This document shows positions 46,958 to 57,602 of a stretch of 64,000 nt of DNA, piece after piece. Within the stretch, counting starts at the first letter, position 1. The number at the start of each line of letters is the position of its first letter. Source of the DNA: Poronia punctata (lineage: Eukaryota > Ascomycota > Sordariomycetes > Xylariales > Xylariaceae). A program made the translations under genes and the position numbers. Where the stretch lies: the NCBI GenBank assembly GCA_022579005.1, contig MU401530.1, positions 1-64,000 of the forward strand, in the 5' to 3' direction. The notes beneath the pieces were generated by a model. That model made no database searches, had not been told where the DNA came from, and saw only the letters and a program-made list of their open reading frames with translations.

Positions 46958-48939
46958 GTTGAAGGCTTGTTGCGGGCCAGGAAGAAAATGCGAGCCGGAT
47001 GGATTTTAGGAATAGCTGGTCCAAACCAAGGGGGATTTTTTTTCTTTTCGGCGAGGTATTCTCATGGGTTATATGTCGGTGATATTTCCATTGTGCCGGA
47101 TACATCAATGATCATGCCGGACTGCGCTCCATATCACTATACGCGGAAAGGAAGACCTCGATCCGGCGCCATGATCACGATGGGCTTCCAGAGAGAACGG
47201 GTTAGAAGCTTCGTGACCACAAACAAAGGTAGCAAGGATTGGGGAAGTATTAAACGCGATGCTCCGTCCTCCGTTCCAAAATGGAAGAGGAAGCGTCGCG
47301 GCTGTTGCCAGAGTCCCGTTTAAAAGCATTTTGCGTCTCCACTATGTTCTCGAAGAATGCATGGCCCGCGTTGTGGGGAAGCAGTCGCACCAATAGAGCC
47401 CTGGCCGATCCGGCCGTTTCCGAGCCACTACGGCAAGTCGGGATCTGCACCGAAAACTACTATATACGTATGTGTACAGATCAGAAATGGAAATGACTGC
47501 GGAGGGGGGGGAGACGTTATAGTGAACTTATTATTATAAACATCGCTATTTTTATAATTCCCGGGGTCGTGACATACTACCTTATATAGAGCTGGCCATG
47601 GTCTCTATATTTCATATCGGTCTAGATCAGTTTCATCGGCCATCCACCGGGATCTTATGGATTTCGAGCTAGATGCGGTAGTATTTAGGTCAGGCTTCGA
47701 TGTGTTGGCTTCTAATAGTCCCTGCCATATTTGAATCATACATGGCGTTGTGCCTTCCCAGCCGCCATATTTGAACAAGTTGCAAGCCACTTCAATACGC
47801 CCACTCTTAACTACAAGTTAAGACAGAAGTGCCCTACGTCATACCACGGTCCCAAATACCTTGTCTCTATAGACAAGTTGCATATACCTTAGGTGTGTAC
47901 ACATATTTGTATTTCCTTGTAAATACATGTCTTAGATTAGCTATGCTACTAAGTTGGACTGAAGTGACTGATTTTGTGCAGCTAGTAACTGCTGCATTCA
48001 GTAAACTTGCCTCAAGGAAATAACCCACGTACATCCCACCGTGTTGGACAAGTCTTAGGGCAAGGATTAACGAGGGGAGCCAAAGCACTATAAGGTGGCT
48101 GGCTGCCTTTGTTTTCTCGACATGGAGAGGATATCCATTGTTCTTTCTCCTTGTGTAAAGCATACAGTGAAAGAACAAGTCACCCAGTGCCTCCCTCGAC
48201 CTTCAACAGAATAATGCTCTACCTCATGCACATACCATTATAGGTAGAGGTACCCTGTTGTTTCTGACATAAATCAAATTAGTCTACTGGCATTCTTCTG
48301 CCCTTTCTCATGTCCAATACAACAAGGATTGCTAGGTACCTATACAAGCCCACAAGAACCTACCTACTTTATGCAGCTCTTAATGAGTTGAAAGTCAAAT
48401 TTTCAACTGCCTAGAGAAACTGTACCCATATGCCCATGATTAGTATATAGTTGAATATAAAGTATCTGACAGTACTAGAGGCAGAGACTGTGGCATAATC
48501 CAGTTCAAATCCAACAAATATTACTTGGTATCCTGTCACCCCAAGGTTGGATCCCTTAATATTAAAAGATTTCTTCTTTTAAGCAATACCACACAATCAA
48601 ATAATTCGGAACAACTTATAGTCTTCCTTCCTCCCCCCTTTACCTTGGTCCAACATCTCCTTTATGATTTCCCCGTCCATGATCCCGTGAATATAGCTAA
48701 AATTGTAATTAGCCCGTTGATTGCCAACTTCTTACATGTCACGCGTTCAAACATACCTCTCTCCTATCAACACGTAACCTTCGTCATATTCCCGTATCGT
48801 ATAAGGTACGGAACCACCCAGGAGCACTACGATCTTATCTCCAACTTGCGAGTCCGGATGGCAGATCCCGATGTACCCCTTTGAGCTCACGCAAAAGCCG
48901 AGACTGACACTGTGCGTGTTTAAGCCGGTGTAGGATCAA
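46958..48939. other. intergenic, no supported gene
   Basis: The first 150 bases are the promoter side of the GH131 gene. The remaining frames (46919-47323, 47281-47496, 47867-48178, 48525-48884) have no domain, signal peptide or partner exon. The composition becomes more AT-rich from about 47500 to 48700, nearing the decayed HET locus. Confidence 0.5.
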
Positions 48940-50765
48940 CTTTCAGTCACGTGATATGCCAAGTACCACAGTAGCATAATCTTATCCTGCTTGCTGGTCG
49001 GCGGAAAGTTGCATTTACCCTCGAAAGGGTTCCTGTCATGTGACAACCCAAGGATGCGGGGGAAATGATTTGGCTCATCAGGAACAATATATCTATCGAG
49101 AAACACAGTAGGTACGCCAGAATGCTTCCGGTAGAGTTTGGCCGGTGAAGGGATATGTGCTGGCGAAATCGGCCGGACACATATCTTCCCACCGCTTGAC
49201 GGCTTCGAACTGGGCTTCGTTGCACCTGGCCCAAGCCTCCCCCCACTTGGAGCATCATGATCGTATTTCTGGAACAGCTCGAACCCAAGACCCAGTGGTG
49301 GTCCCATTCTTTCAATGTAGTCCACCTCAACCCCTCGTGCGTGTAGGACCTCATCGAAATCCGAGAATTCGAAAACGGAAATGGGGTGGTCTTATGTAAA
49401 CCCGCTTTGAAACCTTCCGAATCTTCCTCTTGCATTCCGGCTGGGCCTTGGGCCGTCACGCCTGACTATCCACTGCCGCTCATTAATGAGTTCGGCGCAT
49501 GGTTACTTGGAGAATTCACCGTTACCGATAGAGTTATACACAAACAGCATGCTCCTTGTCCAATCCGGGACCCATGAAGGAATATCATAGTGTCCCTTAC
49601 ATACCCCCAGGCACGAGGGATGATGATAATGCCGTCTCCTTGGCCTTGCCGTGATAATGTCCAGCTTACCGGTGCTTTCAAGGATGGACCTGGCGAAACT
49701 CGTGTATAACCGGGAGGCTTCGGTGGTATAACTCGGCCTAAGCCCCAATTTATCGGGTCTCGTCTGTGGTCAAGAGACCAAGGAGAGCAAATAGTCTGTC
49801 GCGCGGATCCGTGGACTGGAAGTCTGATGAGAGTGCCGTCAAACTAGCCCGTGATAACCGGTCTCGTTGGCTAGCATAAGGGGAACCTTGGCGTAGAAGA
49901 AAAAAAAGGCAGCGAGTCATTCGCTAGCCAAAGCAACTGCATGCCAAGTCCGGCTGTGTGGACGAACGGTGGTTCGGTGACGACCCACCGATCTTTTAAG
50001 CTGTCGAACTACTGTGTAGAAGAAAGCTTGGAACACTGGCCACTCCGCGGACCTATTGCCGCAGTAGATTATGATCTTTGGGGCCAGAATAACTTCTTGT
50101 AGGACCCATACTTACTCTCTTCCACCAAGGTCGTTTCAACAGATTCTCCAACGATTCGACAGCCCGCCAAAGATGCTGGGACCGAAGGTTGTGGGGAATT
50201 GGGTGGTGCCGTGGAATGGGCTTTTATCTGGCACGCGAATCCAGGTTTCACCAAGGACTCGGAGTCGAGGACAGAGGAAGGGACATTCATGTTCTGTTGC
50301 GAGGCGCCGAGGCAATGTCGGCAACGTGGCTAACTGGCGAAGGGGAAGTGTTGCAAAAGATCTACAAGATCCGAATCCTTAACAATGGCGGTGGTATCGA
50401 ATACCTAACTCTGAGCTTGAATTAGATTCTCGACCCATCCACACCAATACCCCCGTTGCTGTCTTGTATACGAGGTGCATTTGCGAAACCTGGCTTCCCT
50501 TCTCCTGATCGTTGGACTGGTTGATGCAGACAGCATCAACCCACAAGGTACGGGAAGTGCCGTCTTTTCTTCCAAGGTGTCGCAGCGCCGCTTCAAGGTC
50601 TTCGGTAACATCAAACACCATGCCATCGACGAGTATGGACCGGCTCGGTCGTGATGTATCAGTCCAAACATATGAGAGTGCCTCATATTCAGGACACGAG
50701 TCGAAAGAGGTCTCGCGCAAGGGAACATGAAATTTCAGAACTCTGGTCCGTGGCAGCGTGTAAAG
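48940..50765 (-). pseudogene. frameshifted HET-domain (heterokaryon incompatibility) gene
   Basis: On the minus strand the pieces of a HET protein appear in order but in changing frames. They are LRETSFDSCPEYEALSYVW, LWVDAVCINQ and VLVWMGRES (50430-50720), then RPWWKRV near 50120-50140, and VLQEVILAP near 50080-50110. DPRDRLFALLGL follows near 49780-49815, then LYTSFARSILESTGKLDI and DIPSWVPDWT (49570-49720), and finally YTHEG and VEVDYIERMGP (49290-49360). At least four shifts or stops separate them, and no ATG opens the first block. One break is a tandem AGTAAGTA at 50109-50116. HET proteins trigger a death response when unlike fungi fuse; this copy should be non-functional. Unannotated introns could explain one or two breaks but not all. 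Confidence 0.85.
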
Positions 50766-51057
50766 TTAAAAGGCGGAAATCCCCAGCTCGAACGAGTGTC
50801 CTGTATATGTCTTGTGACAGTGAAGTAGCCTTCACTGTAGCGTCTTCGTCATAGCAATGTAGACGTCGCTTTATGGCAATGTCTCTCCATCTTCGTGGAA
50901 GTCTAGAAAGATGATGCTGGATGAATCGTCTCCGACGAATTTGATAATGATCTGTTCGATACGAAGCCTGATTTTCGTACAACTGAAAAGTCACCTTGGA
51001 GAACACGATGGTCTCATAAAGAATTGTCAGATCCTGTCCTGTTCCTGATGGGCCTTC

Positions 51058-52326
51058 TTGTGGTCGATATTCAGTCCGGGAACTTATATCTTCTCCGTTG
51101 TCGAGAATCAGAACCCCATATTCTTACTTGGAAGCTACGAGTACGACTACAGCCTAGGATGTATGAAGCTTCATATCAAGTTTATTAACTGGTATAGGAA
51201 GCAATTCGGCCATGGGTCTGATACCTTATCAATCCGGGAATTTTCCGGCACACATCGCAAGCCGAACCTGGATGTATATCCTACCATGTTTCATCCCCGT
51301 AGAAATGACATCGAGCAAGAAGCTAGGGTACGGGGAGAAAGATTCAGGGACTTGCATGGCTTCCACTACATGTCGTACACAGGCAGGATTGTGGGCACGG
51401 ACAACAGGGGGCAGACCTGGCGTAAGAATGTTATGTTTATGCCCAAGATTTACTGGAAAAACGTAGTACTGGCAATGTCTGATAGATAAATGAGCGGGTC
51501 GTGGTCGACAGATCGTCGTATAGTCATAGTCATATACACCCAGCTTGGGAATATCAGTTCAAGCTCCGGTTGGTTAATATTGACAAATTCCGATTAGCCC
51601 CAACAATTAAAGTTTCCAACAACCAACACATCGAAAAGGGCTTGCGTGGTAATCATTACCTGCCAGGGCCCCATTATGCCGCCGCACCCGCACATGTCTC
51701 CGCCCCCAAGTTCTCATCGGGATATCCAACGAGATAGGTTTTTGAAAGACGAAGCAGATGTCAAAACTGGCATTTCTATCTGCTGCCCACCGCGCATGCA
51801 TGGTATTGACTGCGACGTTTTCTTGGGGAAACGCACGGCCAGTAATCTAGGGCATAACGAGATCGTTGCGGTGTTTTTACGGTCTGTGCTCCCTGTTAAG
51901 CGATGATTGATTCTCTTGCTGACTTATATATAGGTAGCATGCTCGAGTACTACAATGGAATTCTCTTCATGACTTCTAACCGTGAGGATGCTATTGATCC
52001 TGCCTTTGGGAGCAGAGTTCATGTAACGCTGCACTATCCAGATCTCAACGCAGAGGCCAAGAGACACATATGGGAACACTTCATTGCCCAGTCGGAACCT
52101 GGAAATACTTTCGACGAAGTGTCTTACACAGCCCCTTTCCGAGTTACCACTAAACGGTAGTGAAATCAAGAATGTCGTGAAGATCTCTGTGTTGCTCGCA
52201 GGCAGGGAGAAGGAAAGGCTAGGTTTGAAGCATATTTCGAATGTATTGCAAGCAACTCGCGGAGTCGACTTGGAATTTCTCAGGATATCAGGGACAGATC
52301 GGCCTGCTCCGGCCACTCTTGGATAA
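51058..52326 (+). pseudogene. broken DUF7025-type AAA ATPase gene
   Basis: The part at 51058-51489 matches the fungal DUF7025 region that precedes an AAA domain: WSIFSPGTYIF, TLSIREFSGT, LDVYPTMFHPRRNDIEQEAR, FHYMSYTGRIVG. It then hits a stop. From about 51730 the sequence resumes inside the ATPase: DEADV (Walker B-like), KRTASNLGHNEIVAVFLR, an intron ending near 51940, MLEYYNGILFMTSNRED, FGSRVHVTLHYPDL and AKRHIWEHF. A one-base shift near 52120 leads to LPLNGSEIKNVVKI up to 52326. The Walker A stretch expected between is absent: only about 240 bases separate the two parts, without a GxxGxGK motif. No start ATG is seen. It cannot encode a working ATPase. Confidence 0.82.
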
Positions 52327-54543
52327 CAAATGATAACTAAGTTTAGCGAACCCAGAGTATTTTGCGACTGTATATAAAACAATTCCTTGTCCCGATCGTT
52401 TTTTTCTCTTGCTGCTAAGGCCAACACCTACTCGACACATGCACCTAACAACCGCAAAGGTCGTGGCTAAAAACAAACGTTATAAGAGTAACTCGCCAGG
52501 ATGATTCATATGTGCCGCGACTTTACCTACACTATCAAATAATGATCATTATCCAACGACAAAGATTGACAGCATCATGATGGGAATACATGAAATCAGG
52601 CTGATGGGTCCGAGTGAATGTGTCTGGAGGCAAACCAAACTAGTATATGCCCGAGGTGATCAACAGGGGCAAACAGAATGAGCGACGGCACAATCGATGA
52701 TCTCAATGGAACATTTGCCGCCATTGAAGATTAGAAGCACGAAACGGAAAGGAGGAAGTGCGTGAGGGCCGGGGCCTCCAAAAGCATACCTACCCCTTCT
52801 CAAAGTAAAGGTGTTGTATCTATGTACAAGTTATGATAACGATTACGGTAGCCCATTGTGAAAAGCCCTTATCATAGCCCAATCCGTTCCTTCCCCTCCT
52901 ACAAGGGGTGTTTTTTGCCGACTTTTGATTCTTGAAACATCTCTGTCCTGTCCCTCTTTGTAGTGGGGAGCTCACCCGTGGTGGGCCTCTGCTGCGGGAC
53001 CTACTGCTCCCGACATGGTCCGTGCATATCTTAACTTGACGACATGTTGGGAGTCGGGACTTTTCCCTGATCTTGCTTGTAGAGATTAAGGGGAAGTGGT
53101 ACCCTGTGCCTACCAGTAGTGTAGTAATTGTTTTGTATTTTAACAGGTTAATAGGGAACTTGAAATTGATTGTTCAACTTTTTTTTCTTTTTGCAAGTTT
53201 ACAGTAATATTCCTCTCTCTCTCTCCGAATAGAGTTAAAAACATTTGGTGTTGATACAAGAAATCTATGTTACGTAGGAGGGAAGGTCAAGTTCTGTCTT
53301 GAAATCCCCCAGGTTGTAATTTTTACAATAAAAGGTTATCAAAAAAGCATTTGTCTTTTTTAAAGATTCCCTTACCATTCATTGGTCATTCTTACACAAG
53401 GAAGCTGCCATCTCTCAAATGTAAGTTAGTTACAGGCACGATAGTAGATATAACGAAGCCATAGATACTCCTCGGCGACGATGCCTTGGACAGTTAACTA
53501 CCAACATATGTAATCCAATCAAAAAATAAACCATTGCAGACTCACATATAACAAGCCCTCAGCATCCTATCCACAAGCTTGTTATCACCAGGTACTTATC
53601 GGTACACAGCAGGGGCCCTGAGTAAACAAAGTAAGCTTAGAAAAGTGTGCCAGAGGTAGGTATCTTACCTCCCACCGCCCACCACCTCGTTACAACAGAA
53701 ACGACGACCTGGTTAGATAAACGCCGTGCCTTCCCTAACTGCGGCGTTGTTGTCATATCAACAACCACTTCAACAGTTAGTCTCTATAATAGCCCTAAAT
53801 GAACCAAACGCGTCCCTTATAAGCGAGAACGCGATAAGGTAAAGATAATGAGTTGAAAGAAACGAGTTAGCCTTGCTTTTTACCTGTTGTGTTGTGGTTG
53901 TTGTGTTGTGAATTATTATTCTACAAAGGGCACACACTCACACACACACCACCCAAAATAACTAACCACCAACCAACCCGGTTATGAAAGGCAACCTTTC
54001 TGTGTGCAAAACAGAAGTGCATCGACGCCTAGCATCGCGATATCAATAGTATCATCGTGCACGTCGCTGTCGACGTTGCGTCGCTGTCAATGTAAGTGAT
54101 TATTGCATCAATGATATATTCCTTCCTTGCTCCGCTAGATACAATCACAATGGTGGTTGTGAACACTGGAACTGAAAACTCGACGCTGACTGACACACAT
54201 ATATTAATCCAGACCACAGATTTGATTTTCTCCCATCCTTTCCCTTTCATCCAACAGGTTTCTTGGCCACCTGCTTGCCTTTCACTGTCCTTGTCTTTAC
54301 CAGCAACGACCGTGTGCAAAGGAAGCCTCGCCTTCAAGAAGCCCTTAGCAAAGTTGCATAGGCAAACACTAGCCAAGAGATCAGAGTTGCTGTTAGGCAC
54401 GAACCTCATCAAGACCCCTGCCAAGCTACAACGACCGACGGGGGAACAGGTATCTCATCGCCTGCTCCATCGCTCAAGGACATGAACAAAGCACTATACA
54501 TCTAGCAACACATCTCTCTTAGCCCTTGAACAATATTGCTAAG
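52327..54543. other. 2.2-kb intergenic region
   Basis: No supported gene. It contains poly-T and CTCTCT tracts near 53180-53220, TTGTGTTGTGG repeats near 53890-53910, and CACACACTCACACACACACC near 53932-53952. The 129-codon plus frame at 54096-54485 has no domain and sits where the 5' leader of the next gene would be. Confidence 0.5.
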
Positions 54544-55758
54544 ATGGATTCCGATTCCGGTTACATGTCCCCAGAGGGTCAAAAGCCCTCTGCCGGAGCT
54601 GCTTCAATCTACCCCTTACCAGATGCAACTCAGCCGTACACTCCTGTGGCTACCGACAGCCTCTCTACCTCGGCAGGGGGTCATCAGCTGTATCACAGCA
54701 GCTTTGCCGGTGGTAGCAATTGGGTGACGGCTCAAGGCGCCCTAGTCCTCAGTCCCCAAGCGCTTAGCTATGAATCCTACCCTTCCAGCGTTGTAAATAC
54801 CCCATCTGACGCTGAGGCTTCTGAAAGTCCGTCTCCCTCGCCTCAGGAGAATCAGTTATATTTCGGCAATCCTGCTGGCGATAACGACTTGGCGGAGGCT
54901 CATGTCCCCTCAGTGCTCACCTATGAAGCCCATGCTTCCATTGTTGGAAACATCCCCTTCGACGCTGAGGCGTTCGGCTTCACTCCTCTGATGGGTGGAT
55001 TTGACCCACTGAACATGTCGATGGCAATGACTCAAATTGAAGATCTCCACAAAGCTCAAAACCGACTTGGATCTTTGCGCTATGCACTTATGTATGCTTG
55101 CGAATGGGCTTTCCCCAACTTCGAGGCATTGTTTGTTCCCCGAATCGGAATTGTCCATGCTAGAGATGTCGAGATTGGCATCTTCCTTTCCTTTGAGCCC
55201 GGCAAATCCACTTCCACCATGTCTAGTGAGTTTGACGGCGAGAAAATTTCGGATATGCCCGAGTTCGTCTACCGAGGCGACTGCTCGCCCACGCTTGGTG
55301 ACCCTGGCGCCTCCCTTTTGCCCACTTACGGCCCGTCCCGCGAGACCAAAAACTTTGTTGCCCAACGCCTTCTACATCTTATCCTGAGATGCTATGGTCC
55401 CACGCCGACGCCCAAGACCCTCTGGTTTGTCGAGGTACTCCCCGAGGCCAAAGGTTACGTCTGTCTACAGCCTTACAGAGCACCTGCCTACGACAGTAAC
55501 AAGCGTGACGCCAATATCGCAGCAACTCGCCGCATCAGGGCCCAGCTTTACCAGCGCAATGAGGACGCCATGATTGCACGACAAGGATTGGAGGGAGATG
55601 ACGCGGAAGTTAATGTGCCGGCTGCAATCCAAGATGATCCGGATGGAACCGCCACGGCTGAAGAGTACGGCGACTATTCTAGCAGCCTATCCGATTTTGA
55701 GGATGACCAGTTCGACGAAGATTTCCGGATTGAAGACTTTCTCATGGATGACTTTTGA
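54544..55758 (+). CDS. hypothetical protein with acidic C-terminus
   Basis: An intronless 404-residue frame starting MDSDSGYMSPEG, with Kozak-like AAGATGG. The first 160 residues are Ser/Pro/Ala-rich and likely disordered. The middle (about 175-320) looks folded: a helix NRLGSLRYALMYACEWAFPN, then strands IGIVHARDVEIGIFLSFEPG and FVEVLPEAKGYVCLQPYRAP. The end is strongly acidic (EYGDYSSSLSDFEDDQFDED...FLMDDF), like an acidic activation tail. No signal peptide or membrane segment is present. I do not recognise the family. Even codon use and the long frame make it a real gene. Confidence 0.75.
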   Translation: MDSDSGYMSPEGQKPSAGAASIYPLPDATQPYTPVATDSLSTSAGGHQLYHSSFAGGSNWVTAQGALVLSPQALSYESYPSSVVNTPSDAEASESPSPSPQENQLYFGNPAGDNDLAEAHVPSVLTYEAHASIVGNIPFDAEAFGFTPLMGGFDPLNMSMAMTQIEDLHKAQNRLGSLRYALMYACEWAFPNFEALFVPRIGIVHARDVEIGIFLSFEPGKSTSTMSSEFDGEKISDMPEFVYRGDCSPTLGDPGASLLPTYGPSRETKNFVAQRLLHLILRCYGPTPTPKTLWFVEVLPEAKGYVCLQPYRAPAYDSNKRDANIAATRRIRAQLYQRNEDAMIARQGLEGDDAEVNVPAAIQDDPDGTATAEEYGDYSSSLSDFEDDQFDEDFRIEDFLMDDF

Positions 55759-56397
55759 TCTGGATGGGTCTGTGTGTTGGCACACATATCCGTTGGAGAC
55801 AGGACCAGGAAATTCCTAGTCGGTTGGGTTCTATCCATTCCCTCTTGGTTTGGAGGAACTAGTATACTCTTGAGTCTTGAGTCTTGAGTCTTGAGCCTTG
55901 AGCCTTGAGCCTTGGGGTTGGGTCGGTTCGACACACCTGGATGTGTTTGCATGTTGTGGATAGTTTGACGGGGACAGAAATACAATAAGCATTGTAACGA
56001 TCTGTCCTGAAGACATCAAGCAAGCCTGGCCGCGACTTTCACTACGACATGATGGCCATGTTTATTTGGTAGTGAAATTAGGTAGTCTTAAACAATATGA
56101 GATGTAATACCTGACTGTTCTTGGACGGCTTCATTGACTTGGGTAAGCCTTCCGCGTGCAAATAGGTAGCACTTGCCTAGGCCTGAGTGCCCACGGCAAT
56201 TGCCCTTAAAGGGTACATGTAGGTGAGTAGCTGCCTCTATTATAAAGACGTGGTACCTAAGCCGCTCGCGACTTCTCCATGGCCATACACTTGCACACAA
56301 ATTATTCTCTTGGCACGTGGTCGTTCAATTTCGACTAGCCATGTCCCCTGCTAGAAATCTCTTCCCCCAAATCTTCAACCTGGATTATAACCGCTGC
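55759..56397. other. 3' intergenic region with a 7-bp minisatellite
   Basis: Lies between the orphan gene and the GH17-like gene. It contains six to seven copies of TTGAGTC/TTGAGCC at about 55868-55914, 110 bases after the stop codon, where it probably falls in the 3' untranslated region. No other feature is seen. Confidence 0.6.
55868..55914. repeat. 7-bp tandem repeat (TTGAGTC/TTGAGCC)
   Basis: Three units end in TC and the following three in CC, so the array is split into two variants differing by one base. It is short and likely variable in length between strains. Confidence 0.85.
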
Positions 56398-57602
56398 TCA
56401 GCAGGTACTAGGACGCCAGTCCGGAATGACATAACCGTTACCGTCTGGATACAGCATGTCAAAGGTTGACTCGCCACGCCATACATGGATGAACCAGCCA
56501 ATCTGATACTTCTTAAACGTCAGACACTCCTCGTCAAACCTTTTCCAATACTGAGTGTATCCATCCACGGTGAGGTCGTCTCTCGGGATGTTATGGGAGT
56601 CATTCTCTCCCCAGGCCCACTGTGTCTCGGTGATCATTGTTGGCAGTCCAACTGTTTCGTTGATCCATTCCATCTCGCGTTCGATATAATCCCAGGCCCC
56701 GGATAGAGGTATAGAGGTTAGGTAGTAGGGCATGATGTGGGCGTGAGCATAATCGCTGTTATCCTTGACCTGCTGGCCGAGGTCACCCAAACTGGCGCCG
56801 TCGCTGCTTTTCTGTTGTTTCTGTTTGTTAGCTAGGTACCGAATCATGCCCTTAAGGGCAAGTGCTCGGGGTCCACCCTAGACTGTATTGAAACATACCA
56901 TGTCACCCGGGCGATCCCAGTTCTCGCTGATACCAGCCGGGATTCCGTAACTGTTCACCCTCTCCCTGAAGGCAGCCAAGTCGTCGATGAACTGCTGACC
57001 TCCACCATCCAGGTTATCGGTGATGGGCTCAGAGCCGAAATCAATCGAGTGTACAACATATGGCGCAATAGGACCAAATTCATCCGAGTCCAAGACATCA
57101 TAGATGGCCTGTTGCGACTTCTTCCAATCATCCTATAATCGAAAGACATAAAATGTCAGCGTTAAAAACAAGGTATCGTGCCAGTCAGTTGGCAACCCAC
57201 ACTGTTCCCGAAATCCGTCCAAACCTGGAAGATGACGGCGATGTCGTTGGCCACGGCAGCCTTGAGTGCATTCTCAAACACCGTCGACTCGAGACAGGTA
57301 GGATAGTACAAGCGAACGATTTTGGCGCCAAAATCGCGCTTCATTTGCGCGAAGTCGGTGCTCATCGTCTCGAAGCTATTGCTTTCGTCGGAGCAGTCAG
57401 ACACTTCCAAAGGGTACCCGAACCCCTGGAAGCCGTACGCCATTGACGAAGGGCATCGCCATTCGTCTAGGGGAACGTCTGGCGGCGAGAGATCTTTGGG
57501 AAGTTCTGCAGACCCGTAGGGGAAGCAATTACTGTCGGATGTGGGCAAAGATTTGCAGAGACTGGCTGACGCCAGCATCATGAGAAGCTCAAGTCCAAAC
57601 AT
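56398..57602 (-). CDS. secreted GH17-like glycoside hydrolase
   Basis: About 349 residues from three exons (57201-57602, 56899-57132 and 56398-56811). The first intron has donor GTGGGT and acceptor TTATAG. The second has donor GTATGT and either of two in-frame CAG acceptors nine bases apart. A signal peptide (MFGLELLMMLASASLCKSLP) starts the protein. Landmarks of a TIM-barrel glucanase follow: MAYGFQGFGYPLEVSDCS, MKRDFGAKIVRLYYP, ALKAAVANDIAVIFQVWTD, VVHSIDFGSEP (likely acid/base Glu), HAHIMPYY, PTMITETQWAW (likely nucleophile Glu) and FIHVWRGESTFDML. This order fits fungal GH17-type beta-1,3-glucan enzymes, though motifs are diverged and another clan A family is possible. It probably acts outside the cell on fungal or plant glucan. 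Confidence 0.8.

Noticed and set aside
48525..48884. 119-codon plus frame left of the HET relic
   Set aside because: No domain, signal peptide or exon partner; composition is like the surrounding intergenic DNA.
48940..52326. An intact HET/NTPase allorecognition system
   Set aside because: Several frameshifts, missing start codons and absence of Walker A make both genes non-functional as read here.
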